64,000 nucleotides of DNA from Maricaulis maris (GTDB taxonomy: Bacteria > Pseudomonadota > Alphaproteobacteria > Caulobacterales > Maricaulaceae), in assembly GCF_036322705.1 (NCBI RefSeq), contig NZ_AP027270.1, forward strand, positions 620,001 to 684,000, read 5' to 3'. A program made the position numbers and the translations under genes. Positions 43,850-53,980 of this stretch are shown here, one piece after another. The notes under the pieces were generated by a model that made no database searches, was not told the origin of the DNA, and saw only the letters and a list, made by a program, of their open reading frames with translations. The first letter of the stretch is position 1. Every line of letters starts with the position of its first letter.

Positions 43850-44322
43850 CCCCCTGACAGGGCCGGGCAGCTTGCCGGCAGCTCAACACCGCTGAGATCG
43901 GTATCGCTGTCGACGGCGGGAGCGATATTGCTGGCGTCAGACATCAGGGCGGCGAGGTCGGCATAGATATGGGCTTGTTCGGCGGCGGTTTCGGCGGCGT
44001 TCAGGGCTTCCAGCCTCGATGTCGCATCGGCCGACATGCCGCGGAAGATACAACGCAGGTCGATGGGGCCACCGGCCTCGTCTATGCGGCGACTCATCAA
44101 CAGGGCCTCGACGGAAAATTGTTCCAGCTCGAACGATAGCGGATCCTCGATATCGAGCGGGGTCGCGGGGGCTGCCGGGCGCCTGGCGGCTTCCTGCGAG
44201 CGGGCCCGGGCGGTCTCGCCAATCGCGGCGGCGAAGGCGGCGAAGTCACTGCCCGGCCCGGCCTGGGCGGCAGCGGGGGCCAGCAGCGTGGCGGCGATCG
44301 CGGCGAAGAGGGCGGATTTCAT
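43846..44322 (-). CDS. Exported helical hypothetical protein
   Basis: A 158-residue protein, signal peptide MKSALFAAIAATLLAPAAAQ then AGP. It is Ala-rich and mostly helical, with SRRIDEAGGPIDLRCIFRGM and a second cysteine near the end (ELPASCPALSGG) that could pair with C in LRCIF. No family recognised. GGGAG lies eight bases before ATG 44322. It is divergent from hisS and converges on the DsbD-like gene, sharing CTAG. Confidence 0.6.
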   Translation of the reverse strand: MKSALFAAIAATLLAPAAAQAGPGSDFAAFAAAIGETARARSQEAARRPAAPATPLDIEDPLSFELEQFSVEALLMSRRIDEAGGPIDLRCIFRGMSADATSRLEALNAAETAAEQAHIYADLAALMSDASNIAPAVDSDTDLSGVELPASCPALSGG

Positions 44323-44504
44323 GGCAGGCTCCCGGTCAGTCTCAGCCTGTTCTAGCAGTAACGCCTTGATTTCCGGTGAATCGACCGGCATCTCCCCTTG
44401 CGGTGTGCGTGTGCGGGTTCACAGGGCCTGTCTGCTCGTGGAAAACACCGCCTGACATGGGCTTGTCCGCGCCGGCGGAGAGGCCAACCAGATCGGAGAT
44501 CGTG

Positions 44505-45986
44505 ATGAGCGCCAAGAAACCCTTTCGACCCAAGGCCCGTCGTCCGCGCGGCTTTGAAGACCGCAGCGGCTCTGTCCTGCGGGTCGAGCGCCATCTCGTC
44601 GAGACCGCCAGTCGGATCTATGACGACTGGGGTTTCGAACCGCTTCAGACCTCGGCCTTTGAATACGCCGACGCGCTCGGCAAGTTCCTGCCCGACGAGG
44701 AGCGTCCCAATGAGGGCGTGTTCGCGCTCGAGGATGATGACGGGCAGTGGCTGTCGCTGCGCTATGATCACACCGCGCCGCTCGCCCGCTTCGTGGCCGA
44801 GAACTTCCAGGACCTGAACAAGCCCTACCGGCGCTACCAGGCCGGCGATGTCTGGCGCAATGAAAAGCCGGGCCCGGGCCGCTTCCGGCAGTTTGTCCAG
44901 TGCGATGCTGACACGGTCGGTGCCGCCGGTGCCGCAGCGGATGCCGAGATGATCGCGCTCGCTGCCGATGTGATGCGCGCGGTTGGTCTGGCCGATGGCG
45001 ATTATGTGGTGCGGGTCAATGACCGGCGCATTCTCGACGGTGTGCTGGAAACGATCGGTGCGGCCGACCCGGAGCGCCGCATGCGTGTGCTACGCGCTGC
45101 CGACAAGCTGGATCGGCTCGGTCGCGACGGCGTGGCCCTGCTTCTCGGCGGCGGCCGTAAGGACGAGTCGGGCGACTTCACCGAGGGCGCCGGGCTGGAT
45201 ACCGCCGGAATCGATACCGTTCTAGGCTTCCTCGACGCTGGTGGCGGCAGCCGGAGCGATGTCATCGGGCGCCTTGAGCCGCTGATCGGGACCTCCGACA
45301 CCGGCAAGGCCGGGCTCGCCGCGCTGGCCGAGATCGACGCGGTGCTGACCGCGATCGGGGTCGATGTCGACCGCGCCCTGTTCGACCCGTCCGTGGTGCG
45401 CGGCCTTGGCTATTACACCGGGCCCGTCTTCGAAGCCGAGCTGCTGGCCCAGGCCAGCTATGACGACGGCTCGCCGATCCAGTTCGGATCGGTTGGCGGC
45501 GGCGGTCGCTATGATGACCTGGTGTCGCGCTTCACCGGCCAGGCTGTGCCGGCGACCGGTTTCTCCTTCGGCGTCAGCCGCTTTGCCGCCGCCCTGTCGG
45601 CCCTGGGCCTGACCGGCTCGGTCGAGGAGAAGCCGCTGGTTCTCGTGGTCGCCAGCGAGAAGGATCGTTCGGCGGACTATCTGGCCATGGCCCGCGAGCT
45701 GCGCGCGGCCGGTTTCCGGGCCGAGGCCTTTGTCGGCTCCGGCAATATGGGAAAGCAGATGAAATACGCCGATCGTCGCGGTGCCGCGGCGGCCGTCATC
45801 GTCGGCTCGAATGAGCGCGAGGAAGGTCTGGTGACGATCAAGGACCTCAAGCTCGGTGCCCGCCTGGCCGCCGATATCAGTGACAACAAGCAGTGGCGCG
45901 AGGAGCAGCCGGCGCAGGAAACTGTCGCCCGGACCGACTGGCTCCGCGCGGTCTCGGCGCTGGTCGAGCGCCACCGGGCAGGCTGA
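44505..45986 (+). CDS. hisS: Histidyl-tRNA synthetase (long alphaproteobacterial type)
   Basis: A 493-residue class II synthetase. Motif 2 is RRYQAGDVWRNEKPGPGRF followed by RQFVQCDAD, histidine-binding GLGYYTGPVFE and GGGGRYDDLVSRF are present, and the C-terminal anticodon domain includes VVASEKDRSADYLAMARELR. Retention of the anticodon domain argues for HisRS over the HisZ paralog. It is longer and more divergent than the E. coli enzyme of about 424 residues; some alphaproteobacteria have such a HisRS together with a tRNA-His lacking the usual G-1, which I cannot test here. Start ATG 44505 follows CGGAGATC. Confidence 0.93.
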   Translation: MSAKKPFRPKARRPRGFEDRSGSVLRVERHLVETASRIYDDWGFEPLQTSAFEYADALGKFLPDEERPNEGVFALEDDDGQWLSLRYDHTAPLARFVAENFQDLNKPYRRYQAGDVWRNEKPGPGRFRQFVQCDADTVGAAGAAADAEMIALAADVMRAVGLADGDYVVRVNDRRILDGVLETIGAADPERRMRVLRAADKLDRLGRDGVALLLGGGRKDESGDFTEGAGLDTAGIDTVLGFLDAGGGSRSDVIGRLEPLIGTSDTGKAGLAALAEIDAVLTAIGVDVDRALFDPSVVRGLGYYTGPVFEAELLAQASYDDGSPIQFGSVGGGGRYDDLVSRFTGQAVPATGFSFGVSRFAAALSALGLTGSVEEKPLVLVVASEKDRSADYLAMARELRAAGFRAEAFVGSGNMGKQMKYADRRGAAAAVIVGSNEREEGLVTIKDLKLGARLAADISDNKQWREEQPAQETVARTDWLRAVSALVERHRAG

Positions 45987-46008
45987 AAAAACGAGGCCAT
46001 GGCGGACC

Positions 46009-46176
46009 TTGTCCCCAGCTCTCCGGATTATGGGGGTTGACGTAACCGGGTGCCCACGTCAACGTCAGACTCGGAACTGGGCCTGACCGCTTGGTTCTTT
46101 GGCGCTTCGGGGAGGAGGCGTCCTTTATCGACCAACCGTTATCTCGGGGCTGGCCATTGCCAGCCCCTTTTTTTTG
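46009..46176 (+). ncRNA. Candidate structured small RNA between hisS and the terminator
   Basis: The 285-base gap after hisS contains an ordered set of hairpins: GTTGACGT...ACGTCAAC (eight exact pairs), GTCAG...CTGAC and CTTGGTT...ACCAA, and the outer strands CCAGCTC and TCTCGGGGCTGG may pair, which would close the whole into one rod. It ends in a strong intrinsic terminator. Such a layout fits a free-standing small RNA. I compared it mentally with 6S RNA, SRP RNA and tmRNA and cannot match it to any. No clear promoter is visible. Confidence 0.35.
46146..46175 (+). terminator. Intrinsic terminator with long T-run
   Basis: GGGGCTGGC-CATT-GCCAGCCCC followed by eight T. It terminates hisS or the candidate small RNA. 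Confidence 0.92.
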
Positions 46177-46272
46177 TCCGGTGGCGGACCGGCCGCTCAA
46201 AACCGGAGGCCAGACAAGAAAAGGGCGGCCCGCTTGTGCCGGACCGCCCCGTTTCGCCGCATCAGGCGAGGA

Positions 46273-47418
46273 TCAGTCGTCCTTGTCTTCGGATGTGTAT
46301 TCGAGGATCACGACGCGCTGGCCATCATCGAGGTCGATTACGCGCCGTCCTTCGGTGCGCTGGATGCGTTCGACGCGGACATTGCGGCGAACGTCGCGGT
46401 CATCGGTGCTGCCTTCGAGCCGGCCACCGGAGAGGCGGTCGACCTCGAGCCGGTTCAGCCACTCGACGAGGTCATCGCCGGTCTGCTCTTCACCATCAAT
46501 CCAGACCCGTTGACGGCCATCGCTGTCCTCGACCCGGATGTCGCGGGCGTCGCTATCGCCGAGCAATTGGTGAAGGCGTTCGGTATCGGCGTGGATCATC
46601 GCGGCATGCTCGCGCTCGGCCCGCGCCGCGTCGCGTTCGGCGTGTGCCCGGTCGCGCTCGGCATGAGCCCTGTCCCGTACCCTCTCGCGGGCGATTTCCC
46701 GCTCGGCCCGGGCCATCTCACGGGCCGCGTGCTGGATCTCGACGCGCACGCGGCGACGGTCGTCATCGGTCTCAGCGCGGTTGTCGCGCAGCTCGCGGCG
46801 AACCTCGTCCATGGCAGCCCGCATCTCGGCTCGCGCGCTTTCGAGTTCTGCGCGAACCTCGGCCTGCTCCTCGGCGCTCAACTCGTCCCAGTCACGCGAC
46901 TGCAGGACGCGGTCTTCGTCGAGACCTTCCAGCGCGAGCGTCAGCGACTGAAGGACGCCATGGCCAACCCCGTCGATATCAAGCTCGATCGCCATGTCGG
47001 CGAGATGGTTTTCCATCTCGGCCAGATGCTGGGCGCGCTCGGCCATGTGGACCTCGAATTCGCGCTCCATGCGGACCCGGCGACCCTCGACGACCCGGAC
47101 CTCATCACCCTCGATGATCACCACACTATTCGGTGAAACTTCGACTGCATCGCCGTCAATGAGCACCGTCCCGTCGACGATCTCGATCTCCTGGTCATCA
47201 ATGCGGATGACCGAGCGTTCCCCGTCGCGGTCGATATGGATGGTGCGATCGCCATTGGCGCCGCGAATCTCCACGATCTGGCCGTCATCGCCCATGAACA
47301 TGGCATCACTGTCGGCCGAGACATGAACCCGGGTCCGGCTGACCCCGTCATCGTCCAGCGCAAAGGCCGCGGCCCCGGTCACGGCGAGCGCGGCACCCGC
47401 AAGCAAAAACTTCTTCAT
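46273..47418 (-). CDS. Exported coiled-coil protein with beta-rich N-terminal domain
   Basis: A 381-residue protein with signal peptide MKKFLLAGAALAVTGAAAFA. Residues about 25-110 form short beta repeats rich in Asp/Gly and ID/VD turns (TIHIDRDGERSVIRIDDQEI), similar to a beta-solenoid or polymeric sheath. Residues about 125-300 are a long, charged coiled coil with near-tandem units (RDRAHAERDRAHAERDAARA). A C-terminal region (DGRQRVWIDGEEQTGDDLVEW) is again mixed. The architecture suggests a periplasmic or surface filament or tether. No family recognised. GAGGGATAG precedes the ATG. Confidence 0.7.
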   Translation of the reverse strand: MKKFLLAGAALAVTGAAAFALDDDGVSRTRVHVSADSDAMFMGDDGQIVEIRGANGDRTIHIDRDGERSVIRIDDQEIEIVDGTVLIDGDAVEVSPNSVVIIEGDEVRVVEGRRVRMEREFEVHMAERAQHLAEMENHLADMAIELDIDGVGHGVLQSLTLALEGLDEDRVLQSRDWDELSAEEQAEVRAELESARAEMRAAMDEVRRELRDNRAETDDDRRRVRVEIQHAAREMARAEREIARERVRDRAHAERDRAHAERDAARAEREHAAMIHADTERLHQLLGDSDARDIRVEDSDGRQRVWIDGEEQTGDDLVEWLNRLEVDRLSGGRLEGSTDDRDVRRNVRVERIQRTEGRRVIDLDDGQRVVILEYTSEDKDD

Positions 47419-47625
47419 CGCATCTATCCCTCTTCGATGTGGCACCACCCTGGCGGCCCGCGCCTTACGGCGTCCCTGTTTGCGGCTAAATTTTTTGTCA
47501 CGCCCCGTGTGGTTCCGAGCCGATCCGGACCGCTCTCCGACTGTGTCTTTCGGCGCGACAGGCTTGCCAGCCGCCGGAGCGGTGCCCATTCTCGCAGGCT
47601 GTACAGTGAGTGACGGAAGCGGATC

Positions 47626-48735
47626 ATGGATCGACGACGCGTCTTGCAATCGGGTATCGCCGCCACACTGGTGGCGGCGACCGGCTCCCGGGTGACTGCC
47701 CTGTCCGAGACCGTTGTCGAGCGGCCGCTGGCCGAGCGCGTCGGCGACATGCTGCTGATGGGCTTTATCGGCTCGCATAACGAGACCGAAGGCGCCGACA
47801 TTATCGACGCCCACCTGGCGGCGAAGCGGATCGGCGGCGTGCTGTTCCTGCGCCACAATGTCCGCTCCCGCGAGGGCGCCGAAGGTTCGGCGGCGCGCTT
47901 CCGGGCGACCCGCCCCGACGCCTGGATGGCGATCGACCAGGAGGGCGGGCTGGTCCAGCGCCTGTCGCGCGACCTCGGTTATACCCATATCCCGCGGGCC
48001 ATGGAGATCGCCGCGGCGCGCTCGCCGCAAGGCGCGGGCGAGCTTTACCGGCTCGGCGCGGCAGAGTTTCACGCCGCCGGTTTCAACATGAATCTGGCCC
48101 CCGTCGCCGATCTGCATGACCCCGAGAATGCCGTGATCGGACGTCATGGCCGCGCCTATGGCAGTGACGGCGATACCATTGCCGCCTATGCCGGCGCCTT
48201 CATCGACGCCTTCGAGGGCGAGGGTATCGCCTGCGCGATCAAGCATTTCCCCGGCCATGGCCGGTCCCGCGGTGACAGTCATGACGGCTTCGTCGATATC
48301 TCCGACACCTGGAGCGAAGCCGAACTGGCGCCCTTCCGCGAGCTGATCGACCAGGGCCGGGGCCATCTGATGATGGGGGGGCATCTGACCAATCGCCAGC
48401 TCGATCCGAGCGGCGAACCGGTGACCTTCTCGAAGCCCGTTCTCGACGATCTGCTGCGCGGACAGCTCGGCTTCACCGGCGTGGTGATGACCGATGATCT
48501 CGACATGGGCGCGATCCGCAATAATTACAGCCAGCGCGAAGCCGTGCTGCGCTCGATCGAGGCCGGCAATGACATGATCATGCTGTCCAATTCGGCCGCG
48601 CCCGACGCCGAACTGCCGCAACGCATTGTCGGCTGGGTCGAGGCCGCCATCGCCGAGGGCCGCCTGACCGAGCACCGCATCAACCAGTCGGTCGCCCGAC
48701 TGGCTGTGCTGAAGGCGCGGGTCGGGCTGGGCTAG
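47626..48735 (+). CDS. nagZ: Glycoside hydrolase family 3 beta-N-acetylhexosaminidase
   Basis: A 369-residue enzyme with a twin-arginine type signal (MDRRRVLQSGIAATLVAATG), which is unusual because classical NagZ is cytoplasmic. The GH3 motifs are present: IDQEGGLVQRL, KHFPGHGRSRGDSH (catalytic His-Asp dyad) and VVMTDDLDMGAI (nucleophile Asp). NagZ-like enzymes remove GlcNAc from peptidoglycan fragments during cell-wall recycling; an exported form could act on wall fragments or chitin oligomers in the periplasm. The gene is divergent from the coiled-coil protein gene, with about 200 bases between starts. Start at 47626 gives the intact signal. Confidence 0.85.
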   Translation: MDRRRVLQSGIAATLVAATGSRVTALSETVVERPLAERVGDMLLMGFIGSHNETEGADIIDAHLAAKRIGGVLFLRHNVRSREGAEGSAARFRATRPDAWMAIDQEGGLVQRLSRDLGYTHIPRAMEIAAARSPQGAGELYRLGAAEFHAAGFNMNLAPVADLHDPENAVIGRHGRAYGSDGDTIAAYAGAFIDAFEGEGIACAIKHFPGHGRSRGDSHDGFVDISDTWSEAELAPFRELIDQGRGHLMMGGHLTNRQLDPSGEPVTFSKPVLDDLLRGQLGFTGVVMTDDLDMGAIRNNYSQREAVLRSIEAGNDMIMLSNSAAPDAELPQRIVGWVEAAIAEGRLTEHRINQSVARLAVLKARVGLG

Positions 48736-48766
48736 TCCGCCGCGCCGGCCGTCCCGCGGGCGCGTC

Positions 48767-48927
48767 TTTTCTTTCCCACAGCGTGGGGAGGGGGACCGCG
48801 AAGCGGTGCAGGGGTGACGCCGAAGGCGGCATGGGTCCATCCGTGTCAGGGTCCTTCCTCGCTACGCTCGGACCCCATCGACCCGCCGCTGCGCGTCGGC
48901 CCACTTCCCCACGTGCGGGGAAGAAAC
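48767..48927. repeat. MITE-like repeat with imperfect terminal inverted repeats
   Basis: The ends TTTTCTTTCCCACAGCGTGG and CCACGTGCGGGGAAGAAA are imperfect complements about 28 bases long, enclosing 105 bases with further small inverted pieces (GACCGCGAAGCGGT and GGGTCC...GGACCC). No coding capacity. The design matches non-autonomous mobile or intergenic repeat elements; it lies between nagZ and the 3' end of groEL. Confidence 0.55.
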
Positions 48928-48964
48928 GCGTGGCAGCTCGGTTGTGCACCAACTCCGGGATACC

Positions 48965-49003
48965 AAAGAAAAGGGCCGCCCCATCGGGACGGCCCTCTCT
49001 TTT
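48965..49003 (-). terminator. groESL terminator
   Basis: On the lower strand AGGGCCG and CGGCCCT enclose TCCCGATGGGG, followed by TTTTCTTT, just beyond the groEL stop at 49027. Confidence 0.85.
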
Positions 49004-49026
49004 AGTCGGTCAGGTGACCGGCATGA

Positions 49027-50697
<1,671 letters not shown>

Positions 50698-50729
50698 CTA
50701 GTTGAGGGTGTTCAGATCGGCGGTGGCGG

Positions 50730-51017
50730 TTACGCCATCACGCCGAGAATGTCGGACTCTTTCATGATCAGCAGCTCGACACCGTCAACGGTGACTTCGG
50801 TGCCGGACCATTTGCCGAAAAGGATGCGATCGCCGGCCTTGACGTCGAGCGGACGCACTGAGCCGTCTTCCTTGATCGCGCCGCCGCCGATTGCGACGAC
50901 TTCGCCTTCCTGCGGCTTTTCCTTGGCCGTATCCGGGATGATGATCCCGCCCTTGGTCGTGGACTCTTCTTCGACGCGCTTTACCAGCACGCGATCGTGC
51001 AGAGGACGAAAAGTCAT
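50730..51017 (-). CDS. groES: Co-chaperonin GroES
   Basis: A 95-residue protein starting [21 protein letters not shown], with the mobile loop containing [10 protein letters not shown] and the roof segment. Caps the GroEL ring and is encoded immediately upstream of groEL in the same operon. GAGATAGACAAAG lies before the ATG. No anomaly. Confidence 0.98.
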   Translation of the reverse strand: MTFRPLHDRVLVKRVEEESTTKGGIIIPDTAKEKPQEGEVVAIGGGAIKEDGSVRPLDVKAGDRILFGKWSGTEVTVDGVELLIMKESDILGVMA

Positions 51018-51072
51018 CTTTGTCTATCTCCAAACAGAGGACTGAAGGTTTCTGGCACTCGGCCAAGGCGAT

Positions 51073-51099
51073 TTAGCACTCACCCTGACCGACTGCTAA
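51073..51099. promoter_or_regulatory. CIRCE operator of groESL
   Basis: TTAGCACTC-N9-GACTGCTAA matches the CIRCE consensus (TTAGCACTC-N9-GAGTGCTAA) with one mismatch. It sits in the transcribed leader, just downstream of the groES promoter, where HrcA represses groESL. The hrcA gene is not in the window. Confidence 0.92.
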
Positions 51100-51107
51100 C
51101 AGAGCGG

Positions 51108-51136
51108 GAGATAAGAGGCAGTGGGGCGGGCGTCAA
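51108..51136 (-). promoter_or_regulatory. groESL promoter, housekeeping type
   Basis: On the lower strand TTGACG (51131-51136) and TATCTC (51108-51113) are separated by exactly 17 bases, directly upstream of CIRCE. The -35 is near consensus for the main sigma; an overlapping RpoH promoter is possible but not obvious. Confidence 0.7.
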
Positions 51137-51300
51137 GAGGTCCGTGATGCGATTTCTGACACGCCCAGCATTCCGCGGCTTCACACCGGGCCCGGGGGCT
51201 GAAGCAGCGAAAAGGAAACGGGCCGCCCCGGTCTGGGGCGACCCGTCCTGTTGGCGTCATTCGGCCGGATGATCAGGCCGGATGCGGTCTTGAGTCCAGG

Positions 51301-53607
51301 CTAGAGGTCGAAGCGGTCGAGTTGCATGACCTTGGTCCAGGCGTCGATGAAATCGGCGACGAAGCGGTCCTCGCCATCACCAAAGGCATAGACTTCGGCC
51401 ACGGCCCGCAATTCGGCGTTGGAGCCGAAGACGAGGTCGACCTCGGTCGCGGTCCAGGTGACGTCGCCGGTCTGACGATTGACGCCTTCATAGACATATT
51501 CCGCATCGGTCGGCTGCCAGCGGGTCGACATGTCGAGCAGGTTGACGAAGAAGTCATTGCTCAACGTGCCCGGACGGTCGGTGAAGACGCCATGGGCGCC
51601 GCCGCCCGTATTGGCGTCCAGGGCGCGCAGGCCACCAATCAGCACCGTCATCTCCGGAACCGTCAGCGACAGCAGGTCAGCTCGGTCGACCATGCGTGCG
51701 GCCGGCCCGCGGCTATGATCATCGCCGAGATAGTTGCGGAAAGCGTCGGCATGCGGCTCAAGCAGGGCAAAGCTCTCGGTATCGGTCTGCGCGGCGCTGG
51801 CATCGGTGCGACCCGGGGCGAAGGGGACGGCGACATCATGCCCGGCCTCGGAGGCGGCCTGCTCGATGGCTGCGGCACCGCCGAGCACGATCAGGTCGGC
51901 CAGCGAGATCCGCGTGCCGTCGGTCTGTGCGTCGTTGAAATCGCCCTGGATCTGTTCCAGCGACGCGAGGACTGTCGCGATTTCCTCGGGGTTGTTGACC
52001 GCCCAGCTGTTCTGGGGTGCCAGCCGCAGGCGACCGCCATTGGCGCCGCCGCGCATGTCGGTGTCACGGAAGGAGGCGGCGGCCGCCCAGGCCGTGCGCA
52101 CCAGCTGAGGAACCGTCAGGCCGGAGCCGAGGATGTCGGACTTGAGGCGCTCGATGTCGCCGTCATCGACGAGCGGATGATCAACCGCCGGTACCGGATC
52201 CTGCCACAGCAGCTCGACCGCCGGAACATCGGCCCCGAGATAGCGGGCCCGCGGACCCATGTCGCGGTGGGTCAGCTTGAACCAGGCGCGGGCGAAGGCC
52301 GCCTCGAACTCTTCCGGATTCTCGAGAAAGCGGGTCGAAATCTCGCGGAAAGCGGGATCTTCGCGCATGGCAAGGTCGGTGGTGAACATGATCGGTGTTT
52401 CGAACTCGCCTGGCGTGTGGGCGTCCGGAACGATCATCGCCGCCTCGATGTCGGCAGGGACCCACTGGATGGCGCCGGCCGGGCTGCGTGTCTGCACCCA
52501 TTCGAAATTGTACAGGTTCTGCAGATACTGGTGGGTCCAGCGCGTTGGGGCCGAGGTCCAGGCGCCTTCGAGGCCGGAGGTGACCGTGTCAGCGCCGTTC
52601 CCGGTGCCGCAGGAGTTTTCCCAGCCCAGGCCCTGGGCCTCGACGCCGGCAGCGGCCGGCTCCGGTCCGGTGCATTCATTCGGGTCGTGTGCGCCATGGG
52701 CCTTGCCGAAGGTGTGACCGCCGGCGATCAGGGCAACAATCTCCTCGTCATTCATGGCCATGGCGTTGAAGGTCCGGCGAATGTCGGCGGCCGCCAGCAG
52801 CGGATCCGGGACACCGTTGGGGCCTTCCGGATTGACATAGATCAGGCCCATCTGGGCTGCCGCGAGCGGGCGCTCGAGGCGCTGACCGTTCTCGTCATAG
52901 CGCTGGCTGGCCAGCATGTCCGCTTCTGGGCCCCAATAGACAAGCTCGGCCTGCCAGTCGTCCTCGCGGCCACCGGCGAAACCGAGGGTCTGGAAGCCCA
53001 TGTCCTCCATCGCGACATTGCCGGCCAGGATCATCAGATCGGCCCAGGAAATGGCTTCGCCATATTGTTGCTTGATCGGCCACAGCAGTCGCCGGGCGCG
53101 GTCGAGATTTCCATTGTCCGGCCAGCTGTTGAGCGGTTCGAAACGCTGTTGGCCGCCACCGGCGCCGCCGCGACCATCCCAGGTCCGATAGGTGCCGGCG
53201 CTATGCCAGGCCATGCGGATGAAGAAGGGGCCGTAATGCCCGTAATCGGCCGGCCACCAGTCCTGCGAGGTGGTCATCAGCTCCCGGATCTGCACCTTCA
53301 CGGCATCGAGATCGAGCGACATGAAGGCTTCTGCATAGTCGAAATCCTCCCCGAGCGGGTTCGAGCGGGTGGTTTCGTTCATCCGCAATTGGGTCAGGTC
53401 GAGCTGCTCAGGCCACCAGAAGGCGTTGGTTCTCGGGGCATCCGGTGTCGCAGCGGCCGGCATCGCATCGGCTGCCGCGTAGGTCTCGGTCGAAGCCTCT
53501 GTGTCGGCGCTCATATCGCTGCCGGTCTCGGGCGACGAACAGGCCGCGAGGATGAGCGATAGCGTTGCCGCGGAGGTAAACAGGAAAGACTTGGTGCGCG
53601 TTCTCAT
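51301..53607 (-). CDS. katG: Catalase-peroxidase KatG with a lipoprotein-type signal
   Basis: A 768-residue bifunctional heme enzyme. The distal site W134-H135 in [11 protein letters not shown], the Tyr of LVYWGPE and the Met of [15 protein letters not shown] form the Met-Tyr-Trp adduct needed for catalase activity; the C-terminal half is the inactive duplicate domain. Unlike ordinary cytoplasmic KatG, the chain begins [20 protein letters not shown] followed by [11 protein letters not shown], a lipobox with the acyl-cysteine at residue 23, so the enzyme is predicted to be exported and membrane-anchored. ATG 53607 follows GGGGAG at a suitable distance. A palindrome 180 bases upstream may be an operator. 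Confidence 0.95.
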   Translation of the reverse strand: MRTRTKSFLFTSAATLSLILAACSSPETGSDMSADTEASTETYAAADAMPAAATPDAPRTNAFWWPEQLDLTQLRMNETTRSNPLGEDFDYAEAFMSLDLDAVKVQIRELMTTSQDWWPADYGHYGPFFIRMAWHSAGTYRTWDGRGGAGGGQQRFEPLNSWPDNGNLDRARRLLWPIKQQYGEAISWADLMILAGNVAMEDMGFQTLGFAGGREDDWQAELVYWGPEADMLASQRYDENGQRLERPLAAAQMGLIYVNPEGPNGVPDPLLAAADIRRTFNAMAMNDEEIVALIAGGHTFGKAHGAHDPNECTGPEPAAAGVEAQGLGWENSCGTGNGADTVTSGLEGAWTSAPTRWTHQYLQNLYNFEWVQTRSPAGAIQWVPADIEAAMIVPDAHTPGEFETPIMFTTDLAMREDPAFREISTRFLENPEEFEAAFARAWFKLTHRDMGPRARYLGADVPAVELLWQDPVPAVDHPLVDDGDIERLKSDILGSGLTVPQLVRTAWAAAASFRDTDMRGGANGGRLRLAPQNSWAVNNPEEIATVLASLEQIQGDFNDAQTDGTRISLADLIVLGGAAAIEQAASEAGHDVAVPFAPGRTDASAAQTDTESFALLEPHADAFRNYLGDDHSRGPAARMVDRADLLSLTVPEMTVLIGGLRALDANTGGGAHGVFTDRPGTLSNDFFVNLLDMSTRWQPTDAEYVYEGVNRQTGDVTWTATEVDLVFGSNAELRAVAEVYAFGDGEDRFVADFIDAWTKVMQLDRFDL

Positions 53608-53785
53608 AAGGTGGCTCCCCAATGGTGCCGCCCGTCACCGAGTGTCGCGGTGCGCGTGTGGGAATGGAGGTATCCGCATTCCGACGGGGCAGCTGATCAT
53701 GCTCGGGCAGGGCACCGTAACAGGTCGATCCGGCGCTGAAGGTCTGCCGTCTGAAGATTCAACCTGTACGCGCTGATCGGCCATA

Positions 53786-53825
53786 AATCCAATCGATATT
53801 AATTATGGAAGATATTGATTGGATT
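53786..53825. promoter_or_regulatory. AT-rich inverted repeat upstream of katG
   Basis: AATCCAATCGATATT and AATATNGATTGGATT-type arms (left 53786-53800, right 53811-53825) are complementary apart from one position, spaced by ten bases. It stands in the 373-base gap between katG and the OmpA-like gene. It could be an operator (peroxide or other regulator) or a hairpin of a leader; no regulator gene is adjacent. Confidence 0.5.
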
Positions 53826-53980
53826 GATGCCTCTGACCGCCCGGCGAGCCGGGGACTTTTGGGCAGGGCCGGGGTCAGTCAGCCTGCGTTCATCTGGCAA
53901 AACATAAATCGGAGATTGCCATGCCCATCATCTGGTTCGATATGATAGGCTTAGAGTTGCGTTATCGAGAGGGAGCCTCA

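Noticed and set aside
46009..46176. 6S RNA, SRP RNA or tmRNA as identity for the hisS-downstream structure
   Set aside because: The SRP tetraloop context, the 6S -10-like bubble and the tmRNA Ala-tRNA ends are absent.
46099..47136. Long rightward reading frame opposite the coiled-coil protein gene
   Set aside because: It is the complement of a highly repetitive, GC-rich coding region; the leftward frame has a signal peptide, ribosome-binding site and sensible repeats.
51322..53562. 746-codon frame opposite katG
   Set aside because: It is an antisense shadow of katG; the katG frame has full enzyme motifs.
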